Positions 26,433 through 34,512 of a DNA stretch of 37,861 nt are shown in pieces; within the stretch, counting starts at the first letter, position 1, and each line of letters opens with the position of its first letter. The DNA is from Alkalilimnicola ehrlichii. Lineage in GTDB: Bacteria; Pseudomonadota; Gammaproteobacteria; Nitrococcales; AK92. Location: the NCBI RefSeq assembly GCF_003399765.1, contig NZ_NFZV01000033.1, positions 1 to 37,861 of the forward strand, in the 5' to 3' direction. Below the pieces are notes generated by a model, which was not told where the DNA came from, searched no databases, and saw only the letters and a list, made by a program, of their open reading frames with translations. The translations under genes and the position numbers were made by a program.

Positions 26433-27308
26433 TCATTCTGCGCCGGCGTCATCGCCTTCCTGCCAACGCGGAAGCACGCACTCGTTATTCATCACGCAAC
26501 CGACAAGTTTTTCCTGCCCGACGGTATCGGCAGCAGCCGATATCTGAGCATTCGTCACTTTGCCGTACGGCACGACCAACAACGTAAAATCACACAATTC
26601 GGATAAGATTCGAGCATCGGCCGCTTCCATGATCGGCGGCGTGTCGATAATGATGAAACGCTCTCGATAACGCTGCTTCAGCTCGTTGAGCAAACGGCCA
26701 AGCTGGGGCGTGGTAAAGTACTCCATAGCGGCACGCCCGCGCTGTCCGGCGGCAATCAGGCGCAGCCTTGGTATGCCAACGGGGTGGATAATGTTCTCGA
26801 CCTTATCTTCGTCTCCAACCAGAAAATCGGTCAAACCCGCGCATTGATCCGCGCCAGCAAGTAATGCGTTATGCCGTGGCTCGCGCAAGTTGCCATCGAT
26901 AAGCAGCGCCGTTTTACTATCGTCGAGCGCAAACGAGGCCGCCAGATTCAAGGCAACAAAACTTGCTCCGCCATTGCCAGCCACCGAGGTAACGACAAGC
27001 ACGAAGTTCCTACCAGCGCTACGTTGTAGCAATGCCGTTCTAATATGCCGAAAGGCATCGCACGCTCTGGGGTCTTCGCTTTCAGAGTGAATAATGCGCA
27101 GTTTGGCTAATTCATCAGGCGTGCGGGCTTGCGTTTCGCGCATGTGGGCAATTTCTTCCGCGGCGCTCAAGCCGACCAGCTGCTTTGACTGCGCCGGCGA
27201 CGTCGGCCTCGCCGGTACCGTATGCCGCGGCCCGTATCCACTTTTGTCGGCAGCCGACTGCGCACGCTCCGAGCGAGCTCTACGTAAGGCTTCCTCGATC
27301 TTACTCAT
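26433..27308 (-). CDS. BY-kinase-like (CpsD/CapB/EpsG) P-loop ATPase with degenerate Walker A
   Basis: A 291-residue MinD/SIMIBI-type protein that in this genomic position normally phosphorylates itself and partners with the Wzz-like chain-length protein. The N-terminus MSKIEEALRRARSERA is typical of the exosortase-A autokinases. Walker A' is LLIDGNLREP (Asp138) and Walker B is FIIIDTPPIMEAADA. The P-loop reads SVAGNGGAS (108-116), with glycine at 114 where the essential lysine of GEGKT should be. The C-terminus (CVLPRWQEGDD) has no tyrosine cluster. Kinase activity is therefore doubtful. The start was chosen at ATG 27308 (AAGGGAG upstream), not 28 codons earlier. Confidence 0.85.
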   Translation of the reverse strand: MSKIEEALRRARSERAQSAADKSGYGPRHTVPARPTSPAQSKQLVGLSAAEEIAHMRETQARTPDELAKLRIIHSESEDPRACDAFRHIRTALLQRSAGRNFVLVVTSVAGNGGASFVALNLAASFALDDSKTALLIDGNLREPRHNALLAGADQCAGLTDFLVGDEDKVENIIHPVGIPRLRLIAAGQRGRAAMEYFTTPQLGRLLNELKQRYRERFIIIDTPPIMEAADARILSELCDFTLLVVPYGKVTNAQISAAADTVGQEKLVGCVMNNECVLPRWQEGDDAGAE

Positions 27309-27431
27309 AAACGACCACTCCCTTGGCCCGAACACGCTAGCTGGCGTTGAGCAACCGCGACGACACGTCGGTCCTAGTCGGCAGCGCCACATCGCCTAAC
27401 TTCGGAAACGCCAAATGTCCTTCCCATTTGG

Positions 27432-27462
27432 GCGGCTCCAAGAAATAGTCGCTTGGAGCCGC
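27432..27462 (-). terminator. Perfect 11-bp hairpin between chain-length and kinase-like genes
   Basis: GCGGCTCCAAG (27432-27442) and CTTGGAGCCGC (27452-27462) form an uninterrupted 11-bp stem with a 9-base loop, 15 bases after the stop codon of the chain-length gene. No T-run follows in the direction of transcription, so it may limit readthrough, protect the upstream mRNA, or help set the ratio of polymerisation to export proteins. Confidence 0.55.
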
Positions 27463-27476
27463 TGTTAACTACCTCG

Positions 27477-28991
27477 TCATCGGAATAAGAGGAACAAGAA
27501 CACAACACCGACGGTGGCCATAACCACCAAAGCCGAGATAATCATGCTGCGCCGTTCTTGCCGAGCCTCAGCCGGCGTTGCCATATGCGGCACCACACCT
27601 AAGAGATGCAGCTCCAGGTCGTCCGTAATGGAGGTTCCGGTACGAACCCGCGGGTCTAGCAAGACAAAGAGGAACAACAACGCCAAAGGCAGGGCCGCTC
27701 CCAACAGAAACCCGCCAAGTACGAAATGCGCCAGACGTGGCCCGTCGGGCTGATGAGCGAAGTAAGGCGGCTCGTAAACGCGCACATGCAATCCTTGATG
27801 ATCGCGGCTCAGATTCATCGATACGCGCGCGTTCTCACGCCGCAGCTGGAGGTCTTCATAAATACCTTGATTGACTTCGTAATCGCGTAACAACTTGGCA
27901 AGCTCAGCCTCGACCTCTTCCATGCTGGCCGCTCGCGCTTGCTCCTGCTGTAAACGTTGCTCCGTATCCTCCAGACTCGCCCGCAAGGTACGAATCGTTG
28001 TTCGCGCATCGTACAAGCGACCTTGCAGCTCCTGATAAACAGGGTTCGCCCGGATAGCGAAATCGTCCGCCCGAGGCTCGCCACTGGCCTCCCGCTCCTC
28101 TTCTTGCGCCAATGCTTGGTTCAAATCTTCGATTTGATGCTTCAGAGTAATCACGTCGGGATACGTGTCGTGATACGTTAGGCGCAAGGTATCCAGCTCG
28201 GACTCAAGCTCGGCAATCCGGTCTCGAATCCGCTCGGCACGGGAGAAACCGGTAGCGCCCTCGGCTTCGCCGGAGAGCTGCTCTTCTAGCGAACGTTCGG
28301 CTATATAGGCTTCGCGCAAGCTTTGCTCTAAGGTTTCCATCCGCTCCTGCAACCGTGCGACACGTGCGGCAACTTCTTCGCGCGCCCCAGGCCGTGCGTC
28401 GGGGTTACGGGCTCTCAGCTCCTGCAAACGCTCCTCCGAGCGCTGCAATTCTTGCTCATACTGCCTGACTTGCTGATCGATGAAGGCGAACGCGGCGTCG
28501 CTTTCCTGGGACTTCGAACCAGCCATTTCCTCGACAAATAAATTGGCTAGCTTTTCGGTTGTCTGATATACCTGCTCAGGATCGCCGCCAGTGTAGGAAA
28601 TCCGAATCAAATTGCGGCTAACCTGGGTGATATTGGTACTTCCACGTAAGCCGTCGAGCATGTACTCGATCTCGACCGGGCTCGGGTCGTCGTCAAGCCA
28701 GTCCCCATGTTCCAACACCTGCATCAGAATCGCCCGGCTAAAAATCAATTCGCTTGCGTTATGAGCACGGTCGCTAATATCGGTCGATACGGCAGCGCCG
28801 GCCATCAAGGGCTCAATGATGTTCTGCTCTTCTATCATGATGGTGGTCGACGACTCGTACGTCCTCGGCCAGTTCATACCGACCAACAGCATGACCACCG
28901 TGATAACCACAAAGGAGGTCACCATCAGCCGCCGGCGGGCGAAAGCTTCGCGGTAGAAAACCTTTAACCTTTCTTCCGTTTCCGTTTGCAT
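27477..28991 (-). CDS. Wzz/Wzc-like polysaccharide chain-length determinant, XrtA-locus type
   Basis: A 504-residue polysaccharide co-polymerase. TM1 is at about residues 22-40 (MVTSFVVITVVMLLVG). A long periplasmic domain follows, with extended coiled-coil from about 165 to 385 (EQELQRSEERLQELRAR; RIAELESELDTLRLTY; EVEAELAKLLRDYEVN), then the P-rich VRVYEPPYFAHQPDGPRL before TM2 (about 425-445) and a third hydrophobic segment at the extreme C-terminus (about 483-503). The extra C-terminal helix and length fit the exosortase-A chain-length family (TIGR03007, from memory). It controls chain length and links polymerase, the kinase-like ATPase and Wza. Confidence 0.91.
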   Translation of the reverse strand: MQTETEERLKVFYREAFARRRLMVTSFVVITVVMLLVGMNWPRTYESSTTIMIEEQNIIEPLMAGAAVSTDISDRAHNASELIFSRAILMQVLEHGDWLDDDPSPVEIEYMLDGLRGSTNITQVSRNLIRISYTGGDPEQVYQTTEKLANLFVEEMAGSKSQESDAAFAFIDQQVRQYEQELQRSEERLQELRARNPDARPGAREEVAARVARLQERMETLEQSLREAYIAERSLEEQLSGEAEGATGFSRAERIRDRIAELESELDTLRLTYHDTYPDVITLKHQIEDLNQALAQEEEREASGEPRADDFAIRANPVYQELQGRLYDARTTIRTLRASLEDTEQRLQQEQARAASMEEVEAELAKLLRDYEVNQGIYEDLQLRRENARVSMNLSRDHQGLHVRVYEPPYFAHQPDGPRLAHFVLGGFLLGAALPLALLFLFVLLDPRVRTGTSITDDLELHLLGVVPHMATPAEARQERRSMIISALVVMATVGVVFLFLLFR

Positions 28992-29018
28992 GGCTCACCC
29001 GTTACTGCTAGTGACAGA

Positions 29019-29649
29019 TCAGAACAACCGTTCCGGCACGGAGATAATGTCGCCCGGTTGCAGATAAACATTCGTCTGCAAATCGCCCACCTGTAAAATC
29101 CGTCCTAGACGCACCGGCAACACTTCCGTTTCGTCGCCGTTGCGACGGTACAAACGCGCACGGTCGGCAGCGGCAAACTCGGTAACCCCCCGGCCTCCAG
29201 CACCGCATCGAGCACGGTCATCCCTTGCCGGTATGGCAAAGACATAGGCGCTCCCACCGCCCCGGTTACTCGCACCCGCGAGATGAATTCATGACTGCGA
29301 AGCTCCGTCACGATGACCGTCACCTGGGGCTCTCGGATGTAATGCCGTAGCTTCTCCTCGATACTGTCTGCCACCTGCTGCGGCGTTTGGCCGCCAGCCG
29401 GGACATCGCCAATCAAAGGCACGGACACCATTCCGTCCGGCCGAACCGGCACACTGACCGACAAATCCGGGTTGCGCCAAACCTCAACCTGTAGCTGATC
29501 GTCCGGCCCGATCATATAAGAGGCGGGAGCCGGGGGGCTTGATTAAAGCGTTCGGCCACTTCTTCATTCCCTTGCTGCTGACCGAGGTGCGCACACCCAG
29601 ACAGCAAGAGCACGAGAAGGCCCATCAAGGCGAAGCGTGTTGTCTGCAT
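29019..29649 (-). CDS. Wza-like polysaccharide export lipoprotein (two frameshifts)
   Basis: An outer-membrane export protein. The signal peptide ends in a lipobox LLSGC (Cys19), with Ala at +2, consistent with outer-membrane sorting. The Poly_export domain (MIGPDDQLQVEVWRNPDLS; VSVPLIGDVPAGGQT) and a SLBB-like domain (VTGAVGAPMSLPY; LDAVLEAGG) follow, ending in LQPGDIISVPERLF. Adding one base to the G6 run at 29532-29537 joins the signal peptide to the export domain. Adding one base to the C6 run at 29186-29191 continues AGG into VTEFAAADRARLYR and the end at 29019. The corrected protein has about 210 residues, much shorter than E. coli Wza but usual for exosortase-A loci. GGAGG precedes ATG 29649. 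Confidence 0.85.
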
Positions 29650-29956
29650 CGGCGCCTCCAAAACAACTAAATCCTTGTCGTTGCGAACCTGCCGCTCCCC
29701 GCGGACAATGCCCATCCTCAGCACACCCAAAACACTCGAACCCGAGCAACCCGTTGGCTCGAGAGTTAGGTCAGACACGGCCTCTCGGCGACAGCACACG
29801 TGGTTTCAGGCAGACTGCCTAAACTACGCCTGCGCGATTACGGTAGCGGGAGAACATTAACCTGCTGAACAAGCTGGGGCCGCCCCAGATGAATAACAAG
29901 CGCCTCACCCACTCCTATAACGCCCGCCAAATACAGCCCGACTGCAAGCTCTAGCC
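29650..29956 (-). other. Spacer between sugar transferase and Wza genes with two palindromes
   Basis: A 307-base gap inside the operon. It contains AGGCAG-A-CTGCCT (29808-29820), an operator-like palindrome, and CTGGGG-CCG-CCCCAG (29874-29888), a short GC-rich hairpin just after the sugar-transferase stop (29957). A second promoter for wza and downstream genes could lie here, but I cannot point to a convincing -35/-10 pair. I see no gene. Confidence 0.35.
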
Positions 29957-31362
29957 TTACCGTGCACCCCGCCCCCACAGCACGACCTCTGCGGTTTGCA
30001 ACAACACCGCCAGATCCAGAAATAGGCTATGGTTCTTGACGTAATACAAATCGAACTGGAGCTTTTCGAATGCATCTTCCTCCGAGGCGCCGTAGGGGTA
30101 ACAAATCTGTGCCCAGCCGGTAAGCCCCGGCTTTACCCGATGACGCTCACGATAGTAAGGAAGAGAGTCGTTTAGACGGGATACGAACTCAGGCCTTTCC
30201 GGGCGCGGACCGACAAAGCTCATGTCCCCACTGAGGATATTCAGCAGCTGCGGCAACTCATCGACACGGTACTTACGGATAATGCGACCGACCCGAGTAA
30301 TCCGATTATCGTTCTGCCGCGCCCATACGGCCTGGCCTTCTTTCTCCGCATCCGGTCGCATGCTTCGAAACTTATAGAGGGGGAAGACCTTTCCGCCCTC
30401 GCCAACCCGCATTTGCCGATAGAAGATCGGCCCTCGCCCGCGGCCTTCGATCAGAATCGCCAAGGCGGTTATTCCCCAAAGCGGCAAGGTCAGTAGCAGC
30501 AAGGCTAGACTGACTGCTAGATCGAAGCTCCGCTTAACGCAATTGCGCAGCAGCCCTTTACGGAAACCGTGGGAAAACGCAAGCCACCCCGGTTGCATAA
30601 CGTCGAGTTTGAGTTTCCCGGTTTCCTGCTCGAGAAAACTGATCAGGTCGAAAACTTCGACGCCTTGCGTGCGACACTCCAATAACTCCGCCATCGGCAA
30701 GTTGCCCCGCCGGTCGTCGACAGCGACGATAATAAGCTCGACCCGGAGCTGAGCCACTAAAGAACACAGATCGCTTTCTGCCGACAAACGTTTCTCGTGC
30801 GGTATTGCCCCGAGCACGTCCCCCGGACGTGGCAGATAGCCCACAATGCTGTAGCCAATCAGGTCCGATCGCCTTCTTAGCATTGCTAGATTAGCGGCGT
30901 TCTTTCCTGCCCCAAGCACTAAGATACGTCGCTGAATACTATGAGCATGGAGCAGATCTAAAAAAACATTCGTGTCATCACTAAGAACGCTAGGCTCAGC
31001 ACAAGGCTCAGTGCCAAAGCGCCACGCCCAACGGCAAACTCCGGCAGAGCGTAGAACACAACCGTTAGGGCCGGAATCGCCATCAGGAAACTCAACCCTA
31101 GCCGTACGGCTAGGCCTGCCATTTGATCCCGAATCCGACGGTTATAGAGGCCCGTCGCGGTCATACACAGCATAATGACCGCAACAAATAATAAGGCACG
31201 CGGCCAAAGCGGGTGCGCCGCTTCGGCGATAACGACGGGGTCCGCGCGAAAGCGCAGATGCACTGCCAAATAGAAAGCGCCGGCCAACAGTGCTCCCTCA
31301 AGCAACGCCAGCAGTAAGTACGTCTGCTTGATTGGGTGATTGAATAAGCGCACTGTCCCCAT
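29957..31362 (-). CDS. EpsB/WcaJ-type initiating sugar-phosphate transferase (frameshifted), XrtA-locus type
   Basis: A polyprenyl-phosphate hexose-1-phosphate transferase that starts EPS repeat-unit synthesis on undecaprenyl phosphate. The N-terminal part (31362 to 30958) has four membrane helices. After the break come a CoA-binding/Rossmann-like domain (ILVLGAGKNAANLAML) and the catalytic bac_transf domain, with KRSFDLAVSLALLL, GPIFYRQMRVGEGG, FRSMRPDAE, YRVDELPQLLNIL and MSFVGPRPERPEF. The frame breaks in the A7 run at 30960-30966; one more base gives FFLDLLHAHSIQRR and about 468 residues. ATG 31362 follows GAGGGG. It is the first gene of the long minus-strand operon, and the type matches TIGR03013 (from memory). 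Confidence 0.9.
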
Positions 31363-31875
31363 GGTGTCCCCTCGCATCAGCCTCGCTGGCCGACCATGCC
31401 CTTCCGAGGTCGCCAGTTCTTTAGTTACTTCTACTTAGGCCGGCAATTCGGAATTTCAAACATTAAATATGTGCGAATGGGATTGGCTTCTGATATCGGC
31501 AACGGCACTGCGCTGTCTGCCGGTGCGCGTAACCGTTGGCGGTGTTTCACCCCGATGCATGGGCAAACGAACGGCCGCTAGACCTTATCCATTTTGGCCT
31601 TTCCGGAATTGCCAACTTATTTGCAGATTACCGCTATAGGGGTAGCTAGACTGCATGAACTTCGCCGCCTGACGAAGCTGGTTTTCGGCAAGGAATCTCT
31701 TGTCTCGACCGGGAACCGGTCTTGCACTCGCACGGATGCAGATAAGTAGCGTGGCATACGGCTTCCGACTACGTCTAATGATGCCCCAGCATCTAACCCG
31801 GTATTAGTAGCCGGGTCGCGGGGGATTCGCCCTCGGCACCGGCGCTGCCATCCGCGCAGCCTCCGAGACAACGCA
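31363..31875. promoter_or_regulatory. Divergent regulatory region between EPS operon and diguanylate cyclase
   Basis: 513 bases separate the minus-strand EPS operon from the plus-strand GGDEF gene and should hold both promoters. Visible elements are the perfect inverted repeat GACCGG-GAA-CCGGTC (31707-31721), the repeat ACCCGG-N9-CCGGGT (31796-31816), and an AT-rich stretch near 31460-31475. I looked for sigma-54 sites (GG-N10-GC) and found none with correct spacing. No credible reading frame is present; a minus-strand frame at 31617-31889 looks like chance. Confidence 0.4.
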
Positions 31876-33765
31876 ATGCTCATTAACAAACCTCAACTTT
31901 TACTGGTTCGGTTCGCCGTCCTGGCTATCACCGCCATCGGCCTGTTGCTCTCCTTGGACTTTTTTCGAGAGTACGAGCGAGAACACCGTATGGTTGAAGA
32001 GCAGTTAATGACACAAGCCCACCTGCTCGCGGAACATACGGAACTTGCCATCAGCTCCGCCACACTGCTTTTGTTCGATGTCGAAACGGACGTGTATAGA
32101 GTAGGCCTGAAAACGCTAGCGGAGGATCAAGAGTATTGGTGGAGGCTACGGGAAAGGCTTCAGCGTACACCGCAAATCGCGTCCGTCTTTATCGCCGACG
32201 AAAGCGGCTGGGTCAACTTTACGACTAACGCCTCGCCCATCCTCGTGCCGAACAACGTCATAAACCGGGACTACTTTCGCGCTCATCAAAACGGCCTCTA
32301 CCACTACCTCGGCGCCCCGATAAGGGGGCTTGGCTCAGACCGATGGCTCATCCCCGTCAGCATTCGGATCAACGGACCTAACGCCGAATTCTTAGGCGTT
32401 ATCGTTGCAACGCTTGATATACGCTACTTTCACGCCTTCTACACTCAATTGCCAAAGGGTCTGGATATACGAGTTAGCGCCTACCGACACGATGGGGTAT
32501 TGCTAGCCCAATACCCTGACCACAGGCTGATCCCCGGCCTCTCCCAGGCAATCGAGCCGGCAACGACCACCAAACCGTTAGTCAGACGCATCTATAGGGG
32601 CGTTTCGCCTGTCGACGGCACGACTCGCATCGTCGCCTTCAACCCGACGTCGAGCTATCCCGTGGTCGTAACGGTGAGCAACGACTATCGGGCTTTTCTA
32701 ACTACACTTTATCCGGCCGCGATACGCGCGTTACTGATCTTTACCTTCTTTGCGCTCGGGACCACTGCTGCCGTCTATCTACTTATTCGTTCCATCAGGA
32801 CGACAGACGAAGCACGGGAAGCTCAGCTACACTCACTATCGAAACAGCGGGAAAGCGAACGTATTGCACGGGCAGTCATCGGTCATTTGCCCAACGGCCG
32901 GGTCGCTGTACTCAACCGCGAACTGAGGTATGTGTTCATTGCCGGCCAAGGAGCCCCCAACGAGCCCTTGCCGCAGACCGTGCTCGGCAGAACGATTCAA
33001 GAGCTATACCCGCTAACGACCAGAGATAAGTTAGAGGCCTTGGCCCGCAAGGCCTTCGAGGGAGTAAAATCGGAAGAAGAATTTTCCTATCGACAAAACC
33101 ACCTGAGGGTCATGGCGGCCCCCCTATACGACGACGCCAAGCAAATCGACCAAATACTGTTGCTGACACAGGACATCAGCGACCTGAAACACACCCAACA
33201 CCAGCTTGAAGCCCGCAATCAAAAACTCCAGCAGCTATCCCTCACCGACGGTTTGCTTAACATCGCCAACCGGCGCGCTTTCGATATGGCGTTAAAGCAA
33301 GAGTGGGCACGGGGTATGCAAAACCAAGCGCCTGTCGCTCTGTTACTCGTCGATGTCGATTACTTCAAACGCTATAACGACAGCTATGGCCATGCCGAAG
33401 GCGATCATTGCTTACAAGCCATTAGCGCACTTTTGCAGCAGGCTGTAGCTCGCCCTGCGGATGTCGTAGCCCGCTATGGTGGGGAAGAGTTTGCCGTTCT
33501 ATTACCCAATACCGACCAATCGGGAGCAGAAGCGGTCGCCGCTCGCATACACCAAATCATCGCGGAAAAAGCAATCCCCTTTGCGGTCGGTGGAGTCCCG
33601 GGCCAAAGAGTGACCGTCAGCATCGGGATCGGCGTTGATACCCCCGTTAACGAGGCAAGCAGAGATAGGTTGATAAACACCGCGGATAAGGCCTTGTACT
33701 CCGCGAAAGCGAACGGACGCAATCGAACGGCCATCGGCCTTGTGGCAAAGACAAACGACGAGTAA
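31876..33765 (+). CDS. Membrane diguanylate cyclase (dCache-like sensor, PAS, GGDEF)
   Basis: A 629-residue signalling protein that would make c-di-GMP. It has an N-terminal TM (about 7-28), a periplasmic sensor of about 255 residues with a double-Cache-like pattern (LMTQAHLLAEHTELAI; VFIADESGWVNFTT; INRDYFRAHQNG; LDIRYFHAFY), a second TM (about 285-308), a PAS-like region (about 335-445) and the GGDEF domain. The active site is RYGGEEF (GGEEF 535-539), and an intact inhibitory I-site, RPAD (526-529), lies five residues upstream. It is transcribed divergently from the EPS operon, suggesting c-di-GMP control of EPS. The ATG has only a weak ribosome binding site. Its left-facing neighbour across the terminator is tRNA-Thr. 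Confidence 0.9.
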   Translation: MLINKPQLLLVRFAVLAITAIGLLLSLDFFREYEREHRMVEEQLMTQAHLLAEHTELAISSATLLLFDVETDVYRVGLKTLAEDQEYWWRLRERLQRTPQIASVFIADESGWVNFTTNASPILVPNNVINRDYFRAHQNGLYHYLGAPIRGLGSDRWLIPVSIRINGPNAEFLGVIVATLDIRYFHAFYTQLPKGLDIRVSAYRHDGVLLAQYPDHRLIPGLSQAIEPATTTKPLVRRIYRGVSPVDGTTRIVAFNPTSSYPVVVTVSNDYRAFLTTLYPAAIRALLIFTFFALGTTAAVYLLIRSIRTTDEAREAQLHSLSKQRESERIARAVIGHLPNGRVAVLNRELRYVFIAGQGAPNEPLPQTVLGRTIQELYPLTTRDKLEALARKAFEGVKSEEEFSYRQNHLRVMAAPLYDDAKQIDQILLLTQDISDLKHTQHQLEARNQKLQQLSLTDGLLNIANRRAFDMALKQEWARGMQNQAPVALLLVDVDYFKRYNDSYGHAEGDHCLQAISALLQQAVARPADVVARYGGEEFAVLLPNTDQSGAEAVAARIHQIIAEKAIPFAVGGVPGQRVTVSIGIGVDTPVNEASRDRLINTADKALYSAKANGRNRTAIGLVAKTNDE

Positions 33766-33779
33766 GAACGCACCTGAAG

Positions 33780-33807
33780 AAAAAGGGCGCCCAAACAGTG
33801 GGCGCCC
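33780..33807 (-). terminator. Intrinsic terminator downstream of tRNA-Thr(UGU)
   Basis: On the minus strand GGGCGCCC (33807-33800), a 7-base loop and GGGCGCCC (33792-33785) form a GC-rich hairpin followed by five Ts (33784-33780). It ends the aminopeptidase/birA/coaX/SPOR/tRNA-Thr transcript before the EPS island, so tRNA-Thr(UGU) can no longer be cotranscribed with tRNA-Tyr and tuf. Confidence 0.85.
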
Positions 33808-33813
33808 GCAAGC

Positions 33814-33889
33814 TGGAGCTGGCGACAGGAGTCGAACCCGCGACCGGCTGATTACAAATCAGCTGCTCTACCAACTGAGCTACGCCAGC
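33814..33889 (-). tRNA. thrU: tRNA-Thr (anticodon UGU)
   Basis: A 76-nt cloverleaf on the minus strand. The acceptor stem is GCTGGCG/CGCCAGC, the anticodon loop TTTGTAA gives UGU for ACA threonine codons, the T-loop GGTTCGACTCC is canonical and CCA is encoded. Its 3' end faces the EPS island. In E. coli the tRNA with this anticodon (thrU) heads the thrU-tyrU-glyT-thrT-tufB operon. Confidence 0.97.
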
Positions 33890-33907
33890 AAGTGCGCCTA
33901 TGGTATT

Positions 33908-34510
33908 TCAATAATGCAAAGCTTGGCAATCACTGGCTAGCCATCGATGCTCAGTTCCGATATCCGGAGGGCTGCCGTCTTCGATCCGAACCTGCAACAT
34001 GACGCCGGCTTGCGGCGAGTAGCGGCGCTCTAGAGCAGGAGAAAACCCAAGCCCCGTCAACTCCGCCAGCCGCCGCTCGGCAGCAGCGCGTTCAGCGTAG
34101 AGTCCAAGCGAAATCGCATTGGCTCGCTCCCGCCCGACAACGACTGCATAATCTCCCACGCCGGCTTGAGCAAGCCGACGGCCGGTCGTATACGCCGCTT
34201 CTAGCGTAGGCGCCGCCGGAAGGTATACCCAATATCCCAGCGGCTCGTGTCGCCCCTGCGTTAGTACCGTAACCTCGTACCCTCGGCTGGAAAGTATCTG
34301 CCTATGCGTTTCCCCGATAGCCGAGTCAGTGAGAGGTCCGAGGACATAACAACGCCCGTCCTCGGTCGTTGGCATCGGCGCATTCACTAACCGTAGATTA
34401 CCTTCCATCGGCGGAGGCGAGACGGGACCCTCGCGCTTAGGGGAATAGACCCACTGGCTACCGAACACCCCAATATTAATCAGCAACAACGCAAGGAAAA
34501 GCAGCTTCAA
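33908..34510 (-). CDS. SPOR-domain membrane protein
   Basis: A 200-residue protein with an N-terminal signal anchor (LLFLALLLINIGVFGSQW) and a periplasmic remainder. Two copies of a SPOR-like pattern are visible: CYVLGPLTDSAIGETHRQIL...GYEVTVL and GDYAVVVGRERANAISLGLYAERAAAERRLAEL, whose 'SLGLY..R..AE.R...L' form is typical of peptidoglycan-binding SPOR repeats. The start is a TTG at 34510 with GAGG upstream, 2 bases after the coaX stop. A gene of this type follows coaX in pseudomonads and relatives and is part of the birA-coaX conserved block. Its exact role in septal peptidoglycan binding is not established here. Confidence 0.8.
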   Translation of the reverse strand: MKLLFLALLLINIGVFGSQWVYSPKREGPVSPPPMEGNLRLVNAPMPTTEDGRCYVLGPLTDSAIGETHRQILSSRGYEVTVLTQGRHEPLGYWVYLPAAPTLEAAYTTGRRLAQAGVGDYAVVVGRERANAISLGLYAERAAAERRLAELTGLGFSPALERRYSPQAGVMLQVRIEDGSPPDIGTEHRWLASDCQALHY

Positions 34511-34512
34511 GA

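Noticed and set aside
31363-31875. Sigma-54 promoter for the EPS operon
   Set aside because: Candidate TGGC...TTGC pairs (for example near 31590-31612 and 31751-31768) have wrong GG-to-GC spacing.
31617-31889. 90-residue minus-strand reading frame upstream of the diguanylate cyclase
   Set aside because: It is Arg-rich without any domain pattern and overlaps the cyclase start; treated as noncoding regulatory DNA.
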